A stretch of DNA of 64,000 nucleotides, taken from contig RCAB01000300.1 of the NCBI GenBank assembly GCA_003640385.1, positions 1-64,000 on the forward strand, read 5' to 3'. Origin of the DNA: Setaria digitata. Taxonomy: Eukaryota; Nematoda; Chromadorea; Rhabditida; Setariidae. Position 1 is the stretch's first letter. Every line of letters starts with the position of its first letter. The notes beneath the pieces are model-generated. The model made no database searches. It was not told the DNA's origin and saw nothing but the letters and a program-made list of their open reading frames with translations. Made by a program: the position numbers and the translations under genes. This document shows positions 22,169-33,396 of the stretch, piece by piece.

Positions 22169-23701
22169 ATGCGTATTTGTCATTTCTCTGGTACTGAAAC
22201 AAAATTATCGAGAATGTCAAGAAATAACGAATGCACAGAGAATAGTGGCACCTATGATAACCGGTTAACTGTGAATATCAAAACTTTTGAAGGTCGAAAT
22301 CGTCTAAGAAATGCATCTGATTATGTTGTACAATCAATTGACCGACAAGTTTGTTTTTCTTAATTTTGTGAGCTTCCTTAACTCAATTTTAATTTTTCCG
22401 AACACCTAAGGCTGTATCAATTTTCCAAACACCTAAGGCTGTCCGAGAGTGATAATTTAAAGATTCATTTTCATCAGCTTTACGTTATTGCTCGCAGTTG
22501 TTAAAATCTTTGACTAGTTTTTTATATTTTCAGGACTCATTGATGCTTTGTCAACAATTGCAAGAACAGGATGGTTTCGATTTTATGGATCAGAGCATGG
22601 ATCTAACTCCATATTTAAGGGATCTTCGTGGCATAGATGAGAGTAATGAAGACTTGGAACCTATCGTCGATAAGCAAAGAGTACTTGAATATGATATACA
22701 AATGCAGCATGGCATTTGTGGATGTACAGCGCAGTATGCAGATTTGAATAGCATTGGTAAATTTGCTTTCATGAATATTCTGTATTGTGCAAAAATTTTG
22801 CATGAGGGAAGTCATACTATATAATTGCTTATTGTTGGGAGCTGGGAATTTGAAGCGAAGTTAGGGTTTTTTTGAATTAGAGATCTTCGCCAAGCGTAAG
22901 TTTGGCAGTTTCTCCTTCTGTTCCTTATGACATTCTTTTCAGCGGAAGCTATAAAATCCGATGCAAGTTTAGATGACGCATTGGTTGCAGTTCCAGAAAC
23001 GTCCGGTTTTGCAGCAACTTTTCAGCCACTGAAGACGGAAATGACAAATAGCGAGAAGATGAAAAGAGGACGAGAACCTCGACCGACAACATCCATAAAG
23101 AAAGATACATCTGAGCAGATGGAAGTTGCCTTTATACCAACTATTAAACCAAGAAAATATTCGCTGAAACCAGAGGCATGTTTCCACAATTCTGTTTAAA
23201 TAAGAAATTTCAAGAATTCTCTTTTTTAATCTTTTTTAATAGGTCTTTTACAGTTTGAAGCTTCACACTGCTCAGATAGAATTGAAATCCTTTCATCCAT
23301 TTGGTTCAAAGAGTAATTCCTGAGTGTCCCAAGTTACCACGCTTTGATTTGTTTTAGTTTTTTGAAGATTCAGTGTTTAGTTACTTGATGCTTCATTATA
23401 GGCGGAAAAGAGAAATCCATTATATCGACTAAAGCGCGAAAAGAACAATGATGCAGTAAGACGGTCACGTACTAAAGCCAAGCAACAGCAAAAAATGAAA
23501 GACGAACACATTAAACAACTTCAAAGTCAAATTACTGAATTTGGCAAGGCCGTAAATATTAAAGATGAGCAAATTATTCATCTTAAAAATGCAATCCATG
23601 AAGTGAAGGAGGAAAATCGACATTTACGAGTCGAAAACATGCGGTTAAAAAATGAACTGTATCAAACAAAAAAGCGGTGCTCTGCTCGTACTGCTGCTTA
23701 A
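22169..23701 (+). CDS. cebp-1: C/EBP-type bZIP transcription factor, CEBP-1-like
   Basis: Nuclear DNA-binding factor; in C. elegans CEBP-1 acts in neuronal injury, synapse and stress programmes downstream of DLK-1 signalling. Exons 22169-22348, 22534-22756, 22943-23175, 23402-23701 total 936 nt, giving 311 aa. The last exon begins at about residue 213 and holds the basic region NPLYRLKREKNNDAVRRSR, with the C/EBP signature N-N-x-A-V-R-x-S-R. A long leucine-zipper coiled coil (IKQLQSQ, IHLKNAI, LRVENMRLKNEL) reaches the C terminus. The N-terminal part is acidic (QEQDGFDFMDQSMDLTPYL) and may be an activation region. The start could also be ATG 22214. The donor before the bZIP exon appears to be GC (PEAEKRN join at 23175); GT alternatives exist (TCT|GTTTAA at about 23195, or GAA|GTTGCC). 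Confidence 0.9.
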
Positions 23702-25408
23702 TTTGGTGCCTATTGGCTTTGTATTGATCATTACTGTTCGTATTCTCCACAGGAGGAATTTTTTATTTTCTGTAAATTCTTGTTTTTGCACCATTTAGGT
23801 ATGCGTTTGAGTGGTGGTGCATAAGCTTTCCATTTGAATGAAATAGTCCACGAAAAGCTTTTGGAGAGAAATGAAATATGGAGTTTCTCGAGAGATTTCC
23901 TTGTGACCGTTTTGTTTCTTGATTTATTTGTTGATTCTTAATTCACCTTAATTCACTCTCCCATTTTAGTGTTATTTCATATTCTTTGATTTTACCAAGT
24001 TGACTTTATTTTATCAGCAAGATCATTTTATCATATTTCATTTGGACGATTTTGCAAGGTGATAGAAATGTGATTTTTGTTGTCATTGGTACTGATATTC
24101 ATACGGCACTTGTTTTTGTTTATAAAACAAATTATACGGCTTTTTTCTCCTTGCTATCAACATAGTATTTTTCTTCTAATTTGTGGTTGTAGTCTTCTTT
24201 TAATTCGAAAACTTCGGGTTATTGTTGCTGGTAAGATTGTTGGAATGTTGATACTAATATTTCTTAATAATTTTCAATACTCGGTCAGTTTTCAAAATTT
24301 AGCAGCATTTAATATTTCATACGAAAACACATGTTTTTTTTTTTTTTTTTTCTGCTCACACACTGGTTAACTTTGTATTCTGATAAAATTTTTCAGACGA
24401 AGTTTTTTTTTTTCTTCATGAAATGCAGTTTTCAAACATTCTTAGTTTTTCCGAGACCTACATCGACTCTTCTCCTTATTAATTTTCTAATTTTTTTTTT
24501 CGAAATGTATTAACAAATGAGGCATTAACTACATCCCTCATTTTTTTCCTTCTTCCTGCTCCGTACTATGGGAGAAGTGGCAGCAAACAAACCTGCATTA
24601 TGATTGGTAGTTGATGACACTAAAAAAAAAACTCCTGTTCGATCAAATATGAGAGAAAGAGAACACCTTGTGTTAGTTCGTTCTCTGTCTGCCCTTTGGC
24701 TTGTGCTACTTTGTTTTCTGTCAGAGAAGGAATTACTGTGATAACCTAAGTTTTTCCTCTGAGAGTTGTCATTATCTGCCAGTACTAAAACATTAAGGTA
24801 GAGAATATTTGGAAAAAGTGGAAGCATAAAGGGATAAAAAAGTGATAAAAAAATCCGGAAACAAAGAAATGTCGCAATGAAAACCGTTTCCATGGAAATG
24901 AATAGTTCACAAAAGTTTGAAAGAAAATTAAAGAAAGACATTTTGTTAAGAGGGAGAGACCACTGGGTGAAAGAGTCCACAGATCTCGTAATAAATCCTT
25001 AGACAAATAATTTTGAGAACTCATCGAACTGAAACATTTTTAATGATCTATCAAGATCTTCATTATTTATTCTTGGAGACTCTTTGCGTATTTTCACTTC
25101 ACCACGGTGCACAGAAAAAGTAAACGACAATTTTACAATATTTTCAGTAAGCCTCAAAAGGCGTTACTCTTCCACTGCTTATTCATTTATTTATGTGTTT
25201 CCAAGAGTTTCACCAAACTCTGAAATCCTACAAATAGTTGAATAAACTATGGATATACAAAAATTCTATTCGTGCATAAAAAAGTAGTGGCTCAGAATGA
25301 ATGCTTATAATTTTAGAATTTATTTTCATGATGAATTCGTAGGCGATATAATAATTGTTTATCTTTCCTTTCACTTACCAAGAAGAATAATTCCTATATA
25401 CAATCAGT
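23702..25408. other. Intergenic stretch between cebp-1 and ddi-1 3' ends
   Basis: The two genes converge here, so it contains both 3' UTRs. It is T-rich on the plus strand, with T runs at about 24334-24350 and 24403-24413. No further exon was recognised. Confidence 0.6.
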
Positions 25409-28225
25409 TCACGACATTGACTGCTTAGCAAATAAATTTGCAGCCGCTGCTTCAACGTCATTCCCACACTGTATAAGCATTGAACGAGCTGCTGTTTCTT
25501 CAAAACCGAGTGCCATTAGTGAAGCCAATTTTGCGCTATCCACTTCCACTACAAGACCGATTTACTCAGAACAGCTGCACACAGCAGTTTTTATTTTTTT
25601 TTTTTTGGCATAAGCAATATGCGAAAAGAAAAAACTGCGATAACTTCGAAACCAAAAAGATTCTAAATTTTGGGCATGAAACGATTAGTGTTTAAGTCCT
25701 GATTTAAATGCAAGATTTTACTAACCACTTGAACTGATAGGACCTCCAGTCCCAAGTCGCTCCAGATTTCTTTGTGGAACTTCCGAGTCCGGGAGAAATT
25801 GTGTAACTGCTGACTCACCGAATCTATGCAGGAATTTTTATGAGCGTGTTACAAAACCTCTTCACAATTAAAGTGGGGCAGGTAATACTACCGAGGCGTG
25901 GAATAGCGCTTAGCGAATGAGAATGCAGCTTAAGAAGTAAATCGTTTTATATTTCATTTTTCTTTATTTCTATTACTTGTTTAGAAGAATGTATGGATAC
26001 TGCATTATTTCATGTATTAATCAACTGTCATTGCCTGCAACCTTTTAAAACTGAAACACAAGAGATTGTCTCACCGCAAACAATTCCTCTGTAAATCAAT
26101 GACACAACGATGTCGTTTAAGGATGTCAAGACCTAGTAAAACATCAATATCACGATTTGCCAAAACATCGAAATTACAGGAGTAAAAGTGCTCTTCAATT
26201 TGAACTTGGCCTAAAATACTGCTCGTAAAAAACATCGCATACAAAAAATGTTCACTTTTTGCTTAATTATCTAACATTGGTTAATTATATTTAATGAAAA
26301 ACTAACAGGCATGTATTTTTCCCAATAATTGCTGAGTCCCACCAACTCCATGTACTGTTGCTTGAAATCTCTTATCTACTAAGCGCATCAAATTACAACG
26401 CTGCGCAATGGAATCGGACAGTATGGACACTTGTGCTCCTGGGAATACAAACTTTTTCATTATGACTTTTAATTTTCGAGTTCAGAATTTAGTCTCAAAA
26501 CCGAGAGACTTCTGCAATAAACGAAACTTCGCAGCGAAGACCATACTATACAGAGATTTGGTAAAAACTGCAAACTATTGAAATGGGAATTTTTAACAAA
26601 CCAAAGATCTCTTATAAACAATATTCTATGTCATCCCCATTGTTAGATGAAAAAAAAAAAAATTTCCCCAATAATATGTATTGCTATAACATACCTGAAT
26701 CCACGAATGCTTTTACTTCAACACCATTTATTTTCATCTTAATATACAACATTGACACAGGTATATAGGCTTCCGGCATATGTTCCATAGCGAACTGGTG
26801 CGAAAAGTCTATGTTTTCACGTTGGATCTGCTCAGCAATTAATCGCTGCCCTTCAGCGCTTGTTGGATCAAGCATCGCTCGTTCTCGAGCAAGCGCATTT
26901 TCTCGTTCAGCAAAATATTTCGCTCTGAACAAATCTATAACAAAATCCTTATCGGTTTTATATTGGCACCAAATATTGAAAATGTGCTCATGCGTCACTT
27001 CGAAACGTTTAAGAAGTGAAAAGCATGGTTCTCAAAAGATGTTCTGATAAATGATAAATGATAACGGCAGGATGAAAGATTATTTAGGATAAAATCTATA
27101 CATATCATACGTAATAGTGTGAGTGGAAAACAGGTAAATAGATCAGAATTCTTCCAAGTGAAAGTTAATAAGAATTTTTCGTCTCTAACTTTATTTCTTC
27201 CGCATTTTCATCTTTAGCTTTGCTTAACATATAAAAAAAACATGGAGATTACAATGGAAAGGATAAAAGAGCTAAATTAATCTAAACTTTCTCTTCAGAG
27301 TTTAGAAGTGTTTTAAATAAAACAGTAAGTCTAAGTTATTTACCAAAATTGCCTAAATAAAAGTTATTTACCGAAATTATCTTGTTCAGCAGCAGCAACT
27401 AAATTTGGTATAACATTACGCAAACGATCACGACGTTCCGCACTATTCCTGAGTCCATTGAAAAGGGTTTGAAGCTGAAAAAAAAAGAAGTGATTAAACA
27501 GGTGATGAGCAGAAAAGGATAACAATATTTTCATTTCCAAACAAACAATTTTAAAACTTATAGCGAAATTCTTATCTTTTCCTTTCAGTGACAACTGCAG
27601 AACTGCAGTTCTCTTAGCAGAGTAACAATTCGAAAAATGTGTACAACAAAAATGTAATAAAATCTAACTTGAACAAATTCTTCATCCTTCAGGCCACTAC
27701 TCCCGCGACACAGGCTGTCCTGTGGTACCTTGATTGACTTTACTAAATCAGCAATCAGAGCGTCCGAATACTGAGGTCGTTCGGAAGATACTGTTGGTTT
27801 GTGTGTTACCAGCATAATTATATCATTATCATGTATTCTCAACTCCTGCAAAAAAATACTGCCTGGATAAATTTCTGAGAATTTTTTTTCTCAACATTGG
27901 TTAAAATTAAAGCTTACAAACGAAAGACTGAAACCGCACACTTCTTTGAAATATATTCTTGTATAGAATAATTTTTTAATTCAAACTACCTACTTCACGA
28001 TTACAAATCTATCAAACCAACATCCAAAGTTTTCTTTAAATTCCGCGCATTCATATCGATTGTACATCCACCGCGTACGATGTTTAACTGTGACATCGGA
28101 ACACCACTCAGTGCAGGAATTTCAAACTGGCAAAGAGCTAGAAAATTTTCGATTTCCATATCACCACGCACTTCCAGTGGAAACACATCTGCACCAGTCA
28201 AGTCACATGTCACTGTTATCTTCAT
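25409..28225 (-). CDS. ddi-1: DDI1-family retropepsin-like aspartyl protease with UBL and UBA domains
   Basis: Ubiquitin-directed aspartyl protease. In C. elegans DDI-1 activates SKN-1A/NRF1 for the proteasome-recovery response. Exons 28225-28022, 27845-27669, 27474-27372, 26934-26695, 26438-26307, 26210-26075, 25823-25726, 25548-25409 total 1230 nt, giving 409 aa (human DDI2 399). A ubiquitin-like domain covers about residues 1-85. A helical region follows (SAERRDRLRNVIPNL, ERENALARERAMLDP). The retropepsin fold has VKAFVDSGAQ, with catalytic Asp near 240 and the family's D-S-G triad, then CNLMRLVDKRF, VLLGLDILKRHRC. The C-terminal UBA reads KLASLMALGFEETAARSML. The donor at 28021 was chosen because GAT|GTTGGT gives the exact UBL spacing of the family. 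Confidence 0.96.
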
Positions 28226-31064
28226 GATGAATGAATATGCAGAAACGGATATACCACTTGCTTAATATATTTGATTGAAATTTCGAACTGAAATTTGCGG
28301 ATCACTAGTTTACGAAGATTCAAATTAGAAACCTACAGATCACATAGACAATGAGAAATTATATCACCTCTACAGATTATGCAGATACATATCAGAAGTG
28401 AAAACAAGATGCGAACTGGAATTGAAGAAATTTTAGAGGAATCTAGAAAAAAACTTTCTTTTAAGTTCATTGTTTATTGGAGCTAGAATTCTAATTTAGT
28501 GAAAATTATACCTCGGGATAATATTATTAAAATTAGACATCTTTCCAGTAAGCTAGTTAAATTCAGATGATAATCGGTTAGCATGTTTTTTGGAACTGAT
28601 TCAAAATGTTTATGGGAAGAAAGTCCAAGAATTCTAATAAGATTCAAGTAACTTTATTCATGATAACAGTCACTTTTCGAAATATTTCCTTACTATTTAA
28701 TATTAACAACTCAGGGTAACCTTCATTATACAAATGGCTGTGTTATGCGTTCGTCCATTACTCCTCTCATTATCTGATATTTGCTATCATTGATTAAATT
28801 TGATAGTAAATAAAACATTTTTCACAAGTAGTTCATTCGAAGATATTTCTTCATCAATTAGTCATCCTGAATAATTAATTTAAAACAACTTGCTTCCAGA
28901 ACGTGTACAAGAGAGAAGAGCGAAGATATCTGCCAATCACCACATCTTTTCAACAATTTTGTTTATTGCAGAGAGTAACACAACGTAACCAATACATGAC
29001 TTACCAAATTCAGATAACAGAACTAATGTCAAGCAAAATGGTTTAATACTTATTTCACTATGGCTCATTCACTTATACTGTTAGATTCAGCAATTCCTTA
29101 AAGATCAATTTATAGTCTCATTCTCATAATATTTGCATTTGAAAAGTATTAAGGTTTATTTTCCTAAAATTGTACATTCAACTTGACGCTGAGTGATCCA
29201 GTATATATATATATATTTTCCTTGAGTTTTGACAAAAAAAAAAATGTATCTAAACTGTATTCATTTTAATGGTTTAAAGTGAATCGTTTCATCTGGTCAA
29301 AAAATATTTTCCAGATAAAATCTATTTAGAAGTTTTTTTTTTTTTTTTTTAAATCATTTAGAAGCTTTCCTAGTTTACTGAATAGATTATATAAATATCT
29401 TTTCCATAATAAGAATAAAAATGCTTCTCATTGTTCTGATGATAATGCTAATGTTGACTGAGAGAAATATTTTCGCTAAATATAAATGATGAAGAGGGTA
29501 TGGGTAACATAGCGTAAAATAGAAAGTTTTTACAAGAAAACTGAAAGCTTGTGTCAATGACAACAAGGAGATAATTCACTGCGATCATCTCAATAAAATC
29601 ATCAGCAGTTTCTAACTAATCCTGATTGTCATCAGTAAATTGAAAAGGCTTACTGAGAAGTTCCCAAACAGAATAATCATAAATCAATACTTCTAATATT
29701 CTCATACATCTCCTTTTATACCTGAACTTTAGCACTTCTTTTTTTTTTTTGAGCGCAGTCCTCGAAAATGACGCTCAGAATGTCTTATCAGTGTATCAAA
29801 ATAAAAAAGTAGTTTATTTAATAACCATTAATGTTCTCCTTTTCATTATATGTTTAATTAGTTTTTAAATTCCCTGTCATTTGTTTTTCTGTGCTTGCAC
29901 CTAAAATTTGGTAAGAATTGTTTAACAAACGATCCATCAAAACGTTTAATTTTCAGGACCCATTTTCCTGCTCATATTCATCTGGGGTTTGCAGGGGTGT
30001 AGGACTGAACTATCAATATTACTGATCTATCATTAGTATACCACAGAATTGTCAGCTAAAAAATGTTTTCAGTCATCAATAATTGTTAACAAGTTATAGA
30101 TGCAAAGGTGCAAACAAATGACAGAGGATTAAGAATCAATTACACTGATAAATAATTGGAAAAAACAAAAGAATATTTTACGGAAAAATAAGGAGCATAA
30201 GGTAATATTTACAGTATTTAACAACTAAATCGACTTCTAAAAAGAATTGATAGATTAATCAGAGATTAAATTAGCTTCTCGAAAAAGCAAGATGCATTAA
30301 GAGCAATGAAACTGGTAATGCTTCTTCATAAGATTCACTTATATGAAATTTCCAGATAACAGTTCACACAGCAACAGGAAAAAACTTTTCACTCTCATGA
30401 TAGCATGAGAAGAATTTCAGATCGAAAACACTGCTAACTTTGAAATTAAAATGATGAAGCATAAGAGTTGAAAGAGACATTTTATTGACATAAGTCAAAA
30501 ATACGTGCAGTTCAAAGAGATCAAGAGTTCAACCTGTCTTCTATGACAGAAGGACAAGTGGGTATGGAAAAGTTCAAAAGGTCAAGAAATGAGCAGATAA
30601 GAACTGAAAAGAGATATAAATGTTAAGAAAGTCGATACATTATCAATTATCAGCATCACTTCAGCTGCACAGTCCCTTCCATACACACCACTCAACCACC
30701 CACATTGCCAGCTCTATCCATTTCACTCATACTCCTGTGGAACCCCTATTTTCATATCGTCTCTGTATACGTGACTAACAAACGTCTATAAATGAATTGA
30801 AGTAAGCTCTTTCGGTACTTGTTTGCTAATTCCTGTTGTATCGAATTTACTTTGATTGAAAAGTTCCTTGGGAGTTGGAAGTCTTTCATTTCCAGTTGTT
30901 TTATTACTATTTAATATTCATTATCCATTCACTATTTGTACTTCATATCTACTGATTTTTCTTGTTGTATCACAGAAACTCTGTTCCTTATACGCAAATT
31001 TACAAATATGCTTGCATATGCTTAAGTCATTTTTATAAGCAAAAATTGCTCGTTTCTTTTTTTC
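28226..31064. other. Gene-free interval between ddi-1 and memb-1
   Basis: About 2.8 kb between two divergently transcribed genes. No exon chain seen. It holds an A/T run near 29335-29350, a short TA run near 29203-29215, and otherwise unique AT-rich sequence that must contain both promoters. Confidence 0.6.
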
Positions 31065-31066
31065 AG
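31061..31066 (+). promoter_or_regulatory. Candidate trans-splice acceptor of memb-1
   Basis: CGTTTCTTTTTTTCAG ends at 31066, 28 bases before the ATG at 31095. It matches the nematode 3' splice consensus very well and no upstream coding exon is required. Confidence 0.6.
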
Positions 31067-31094
31067 GAATAAAAAATAGTGAAGTGATGCTAGC

Positions 31095-32422
31095 ATGGAA
31101 AGTTTGTATCATGAAACAAATAGTCTTTTGCAGCAAGTACATTGTGATTTGGGTACTTTGGAAGGCATGAGGAATGAAAGTGATGCACAGAGAGTTATCC
31201 AAAATATTTACCAGCAGTTGAAGTAAATTCCGTCTTTTATGCCTTATCGTTTCGTAATGTCTTCTTTACTAAATTATTACATTTTAACGTGATAAATTTG
31301 AAATGTCATTAGGATTAAATGAAGCCCGTTGAAGTTGAAGACATCACAGAAATGATATGTATTGAAGAACTGAATTTAGCGTGACCAGATATGCTGTAAA
31401 TGGCCATTAAATTTTTTAAACTTTGTTTTCTTGAATTCTTTCTTTGTAAAATATTGCAGTATTTGTCATTACAGACAGATTGATGGAAATTGTGAACGGT
31501 TGAATATATTTGTCGGCAAAGAACCACCACATCGTCGACGTACTGTGAAATATAAAGTGGATCAGTTGAAATTTGATTGTCAGTCACTTCATTCGACAGT
31601 TAGCAATATGCACATGCGTATGACCAGTAAATGGAGGGCCATTGCAGAAAGAGAGGAGCTTCTTACTCAAAGGTATTTAGCTCAGTCAGTTTATAAAAGA
31701 ATGAATTCAGGATCCTTCTTTCTTTTACTTTTAAACGGATTTTTCTTTTCAATATCAAGTGCGGTAGTAGCGAGAAATATGTTTTCAAATTTGTGGAGAG
31801 ATGAAGAATTTGTAGGCTGTATTGTATATATTATCCCTACTTAATTCTATTAATTTAGCTCTTCTGTTTCTCTTGTTTGTCTATTCGTTTAAATTAGAAA
31901 TAATGCAGCAATATATATTCATACATACTGGTAACTTCAGATTTCGTCCAAATGATACAACACGACTTCCAATCGAAGATAGTGAATTATTTCTTCATGA
32001 CCGTTTGCAATCCTCACACAATACTGTTGATGAACTTATCAGCCATGGAAGTGCAATCTTAGAGCAGATTCGTTCACAAGGAATAGGGCTAAAAGGAATC
32101 AAGCGTAAAGTTTTAGATATCGGACAAACAGTATGTGTTTTTGTTATGCTTATCTTTGTTAAAGATTCATTTTTCTCTTCGCTACCGGCTATTTCCCAAT
32201 TATTTATTCTTTTTGTCTATAGTAACGTATCAGGAATTTAGAACACTTATTTCTGCTTGGTTTATCCAACGTTGTAATTAATGCTAATTTTAGCTTGGTT
32301 TATCATCGACAACATTACAAATGATTGAAAGACGACTAAGTGAAGACTGGGTTATTTTTTGTGTAGGTTGTTTTGCAATTATTGCTTTTATGTACTTTTT
32401 TTACAGGTTTTGGAAAGGTTGA
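31095..32422 (+). CDS. memb-1: Membrin / GOSR2 Golgi Qb-SNARE
   Basis: SNARE for ER-to-Golgi and intra-Golgi vesicle fusion. Exons 31095-31222, 31475-31672, 31941-32130, 32294-32422 total 645 nt, giving 214 aa (human GOSR2 212). The protein starts MESLYHETNSLLQQVHCDLG, matching human [40 protein letters not shown] and KVDQLKFD follow, then the SNARE helix (VDELISHGSAILEQIRSQGI, LGLSSTTLQMIERRL). A single C-terminal membrane anchor lies at about residues 191-211 (WVIFCVGCFAIIAFMYFFY). Exon 2 has two in-frame acceptors, at 31460 and 31475. The upstream one adds five residues (N-I-C-H-Y-R in place of K). Confidence 0.96.
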
Positions 32423-33396
32423 ACGTTTTTCTTCCTGTCTTCGGTTCCTAAAATTTTTTGCATAAACTAAGAAAAATTATTTTCTCTTTGGCGTAATGCT
32501 TTGCTGACGGCCGAAACTTTCAACTTTTTGATACTCGGTAATAATTTATCAAAAGTTTATCACGAATAGTAAAATTGTGGCTAATGAGTTAATTAATATT
32601 TTTTTCAGTAGCATTTTTCAATAGTTGAAAGTAAATAGTTGAAAATAGTTGAAATAAAATATTTTTCAATCATATTTTCCAATAGCAGAAATCTTTTCTT
32701 ACAGCACTTTCGTCTCATTTATATCTCCCATGAAGCTGAACATATACCATCCTTATTTCTTGTGTTATTGAAGTCTTATTTGCTTTTTATCAAAAATATC
32801 ACTTTAATAAAAAGCTGTTTTTTGAAAGCCATTTATCAATTTTAATATAGTTTTAGTTGACACGATATTTCCAATTTTTAGGCTCTCTCAGATTATATAA
32901 TTGTTATGCTGTCGGACTGTTTATGTATTGACATTTGAAGTTTTCTTCCTACACTGTGATTTGTATTGTTATATTTTTAGATAGTTAATAAGGAATTTTG
33001 GAATTGCCGTTCCATGAGAATAGCAGCATTTAGTTAGATAAATTTTAATGGCGAAATTTTTTTAATATCGATTTTGGGAAGCTGAATGTTTAACTTTATT
33101 TTTTTGCAGTTCCAAATTAGATTTACTTGGACTTGTGCCGAATTTATCTTCGAGTTTTCTTTTTTGAACTTTATACTACTCGCGAAACTAGTTACTGACG
33201 AAATACATCTATCTGTAAATGCTTTGTGACAATACATAGAACAATTTATTATTTAACGATCTGTATGACGAGTTCTTATTTGGTGCGTTATTTCAGCTTC
33301 TTAATAAACTTAGTATCTTAATACATGGTTATTAAATTGCTCTCTTTATTATACCAACCCTGAAAACCATTTATCATATTGTCAAAAAGAAAAAGA
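32423..33396. other. Convergent 3' spacer between memb-1 and the transporter gene
   Basis: About 1 kb of AT-rich sequence that holds the 3' UTRs of two facing genes. A short direct repeat of GAAAATAGTTGAA-type sequence occurs near 32625-32665. No exon seen. Confidence 0.6.

Noticed and set aside
26684..26998. Start of a separate gene at MTHEHIFN on the minus strand
   Set aside because: The segment before 26934 is intron; the exon proper begins after TTGTTATAG and continues ddi-1.
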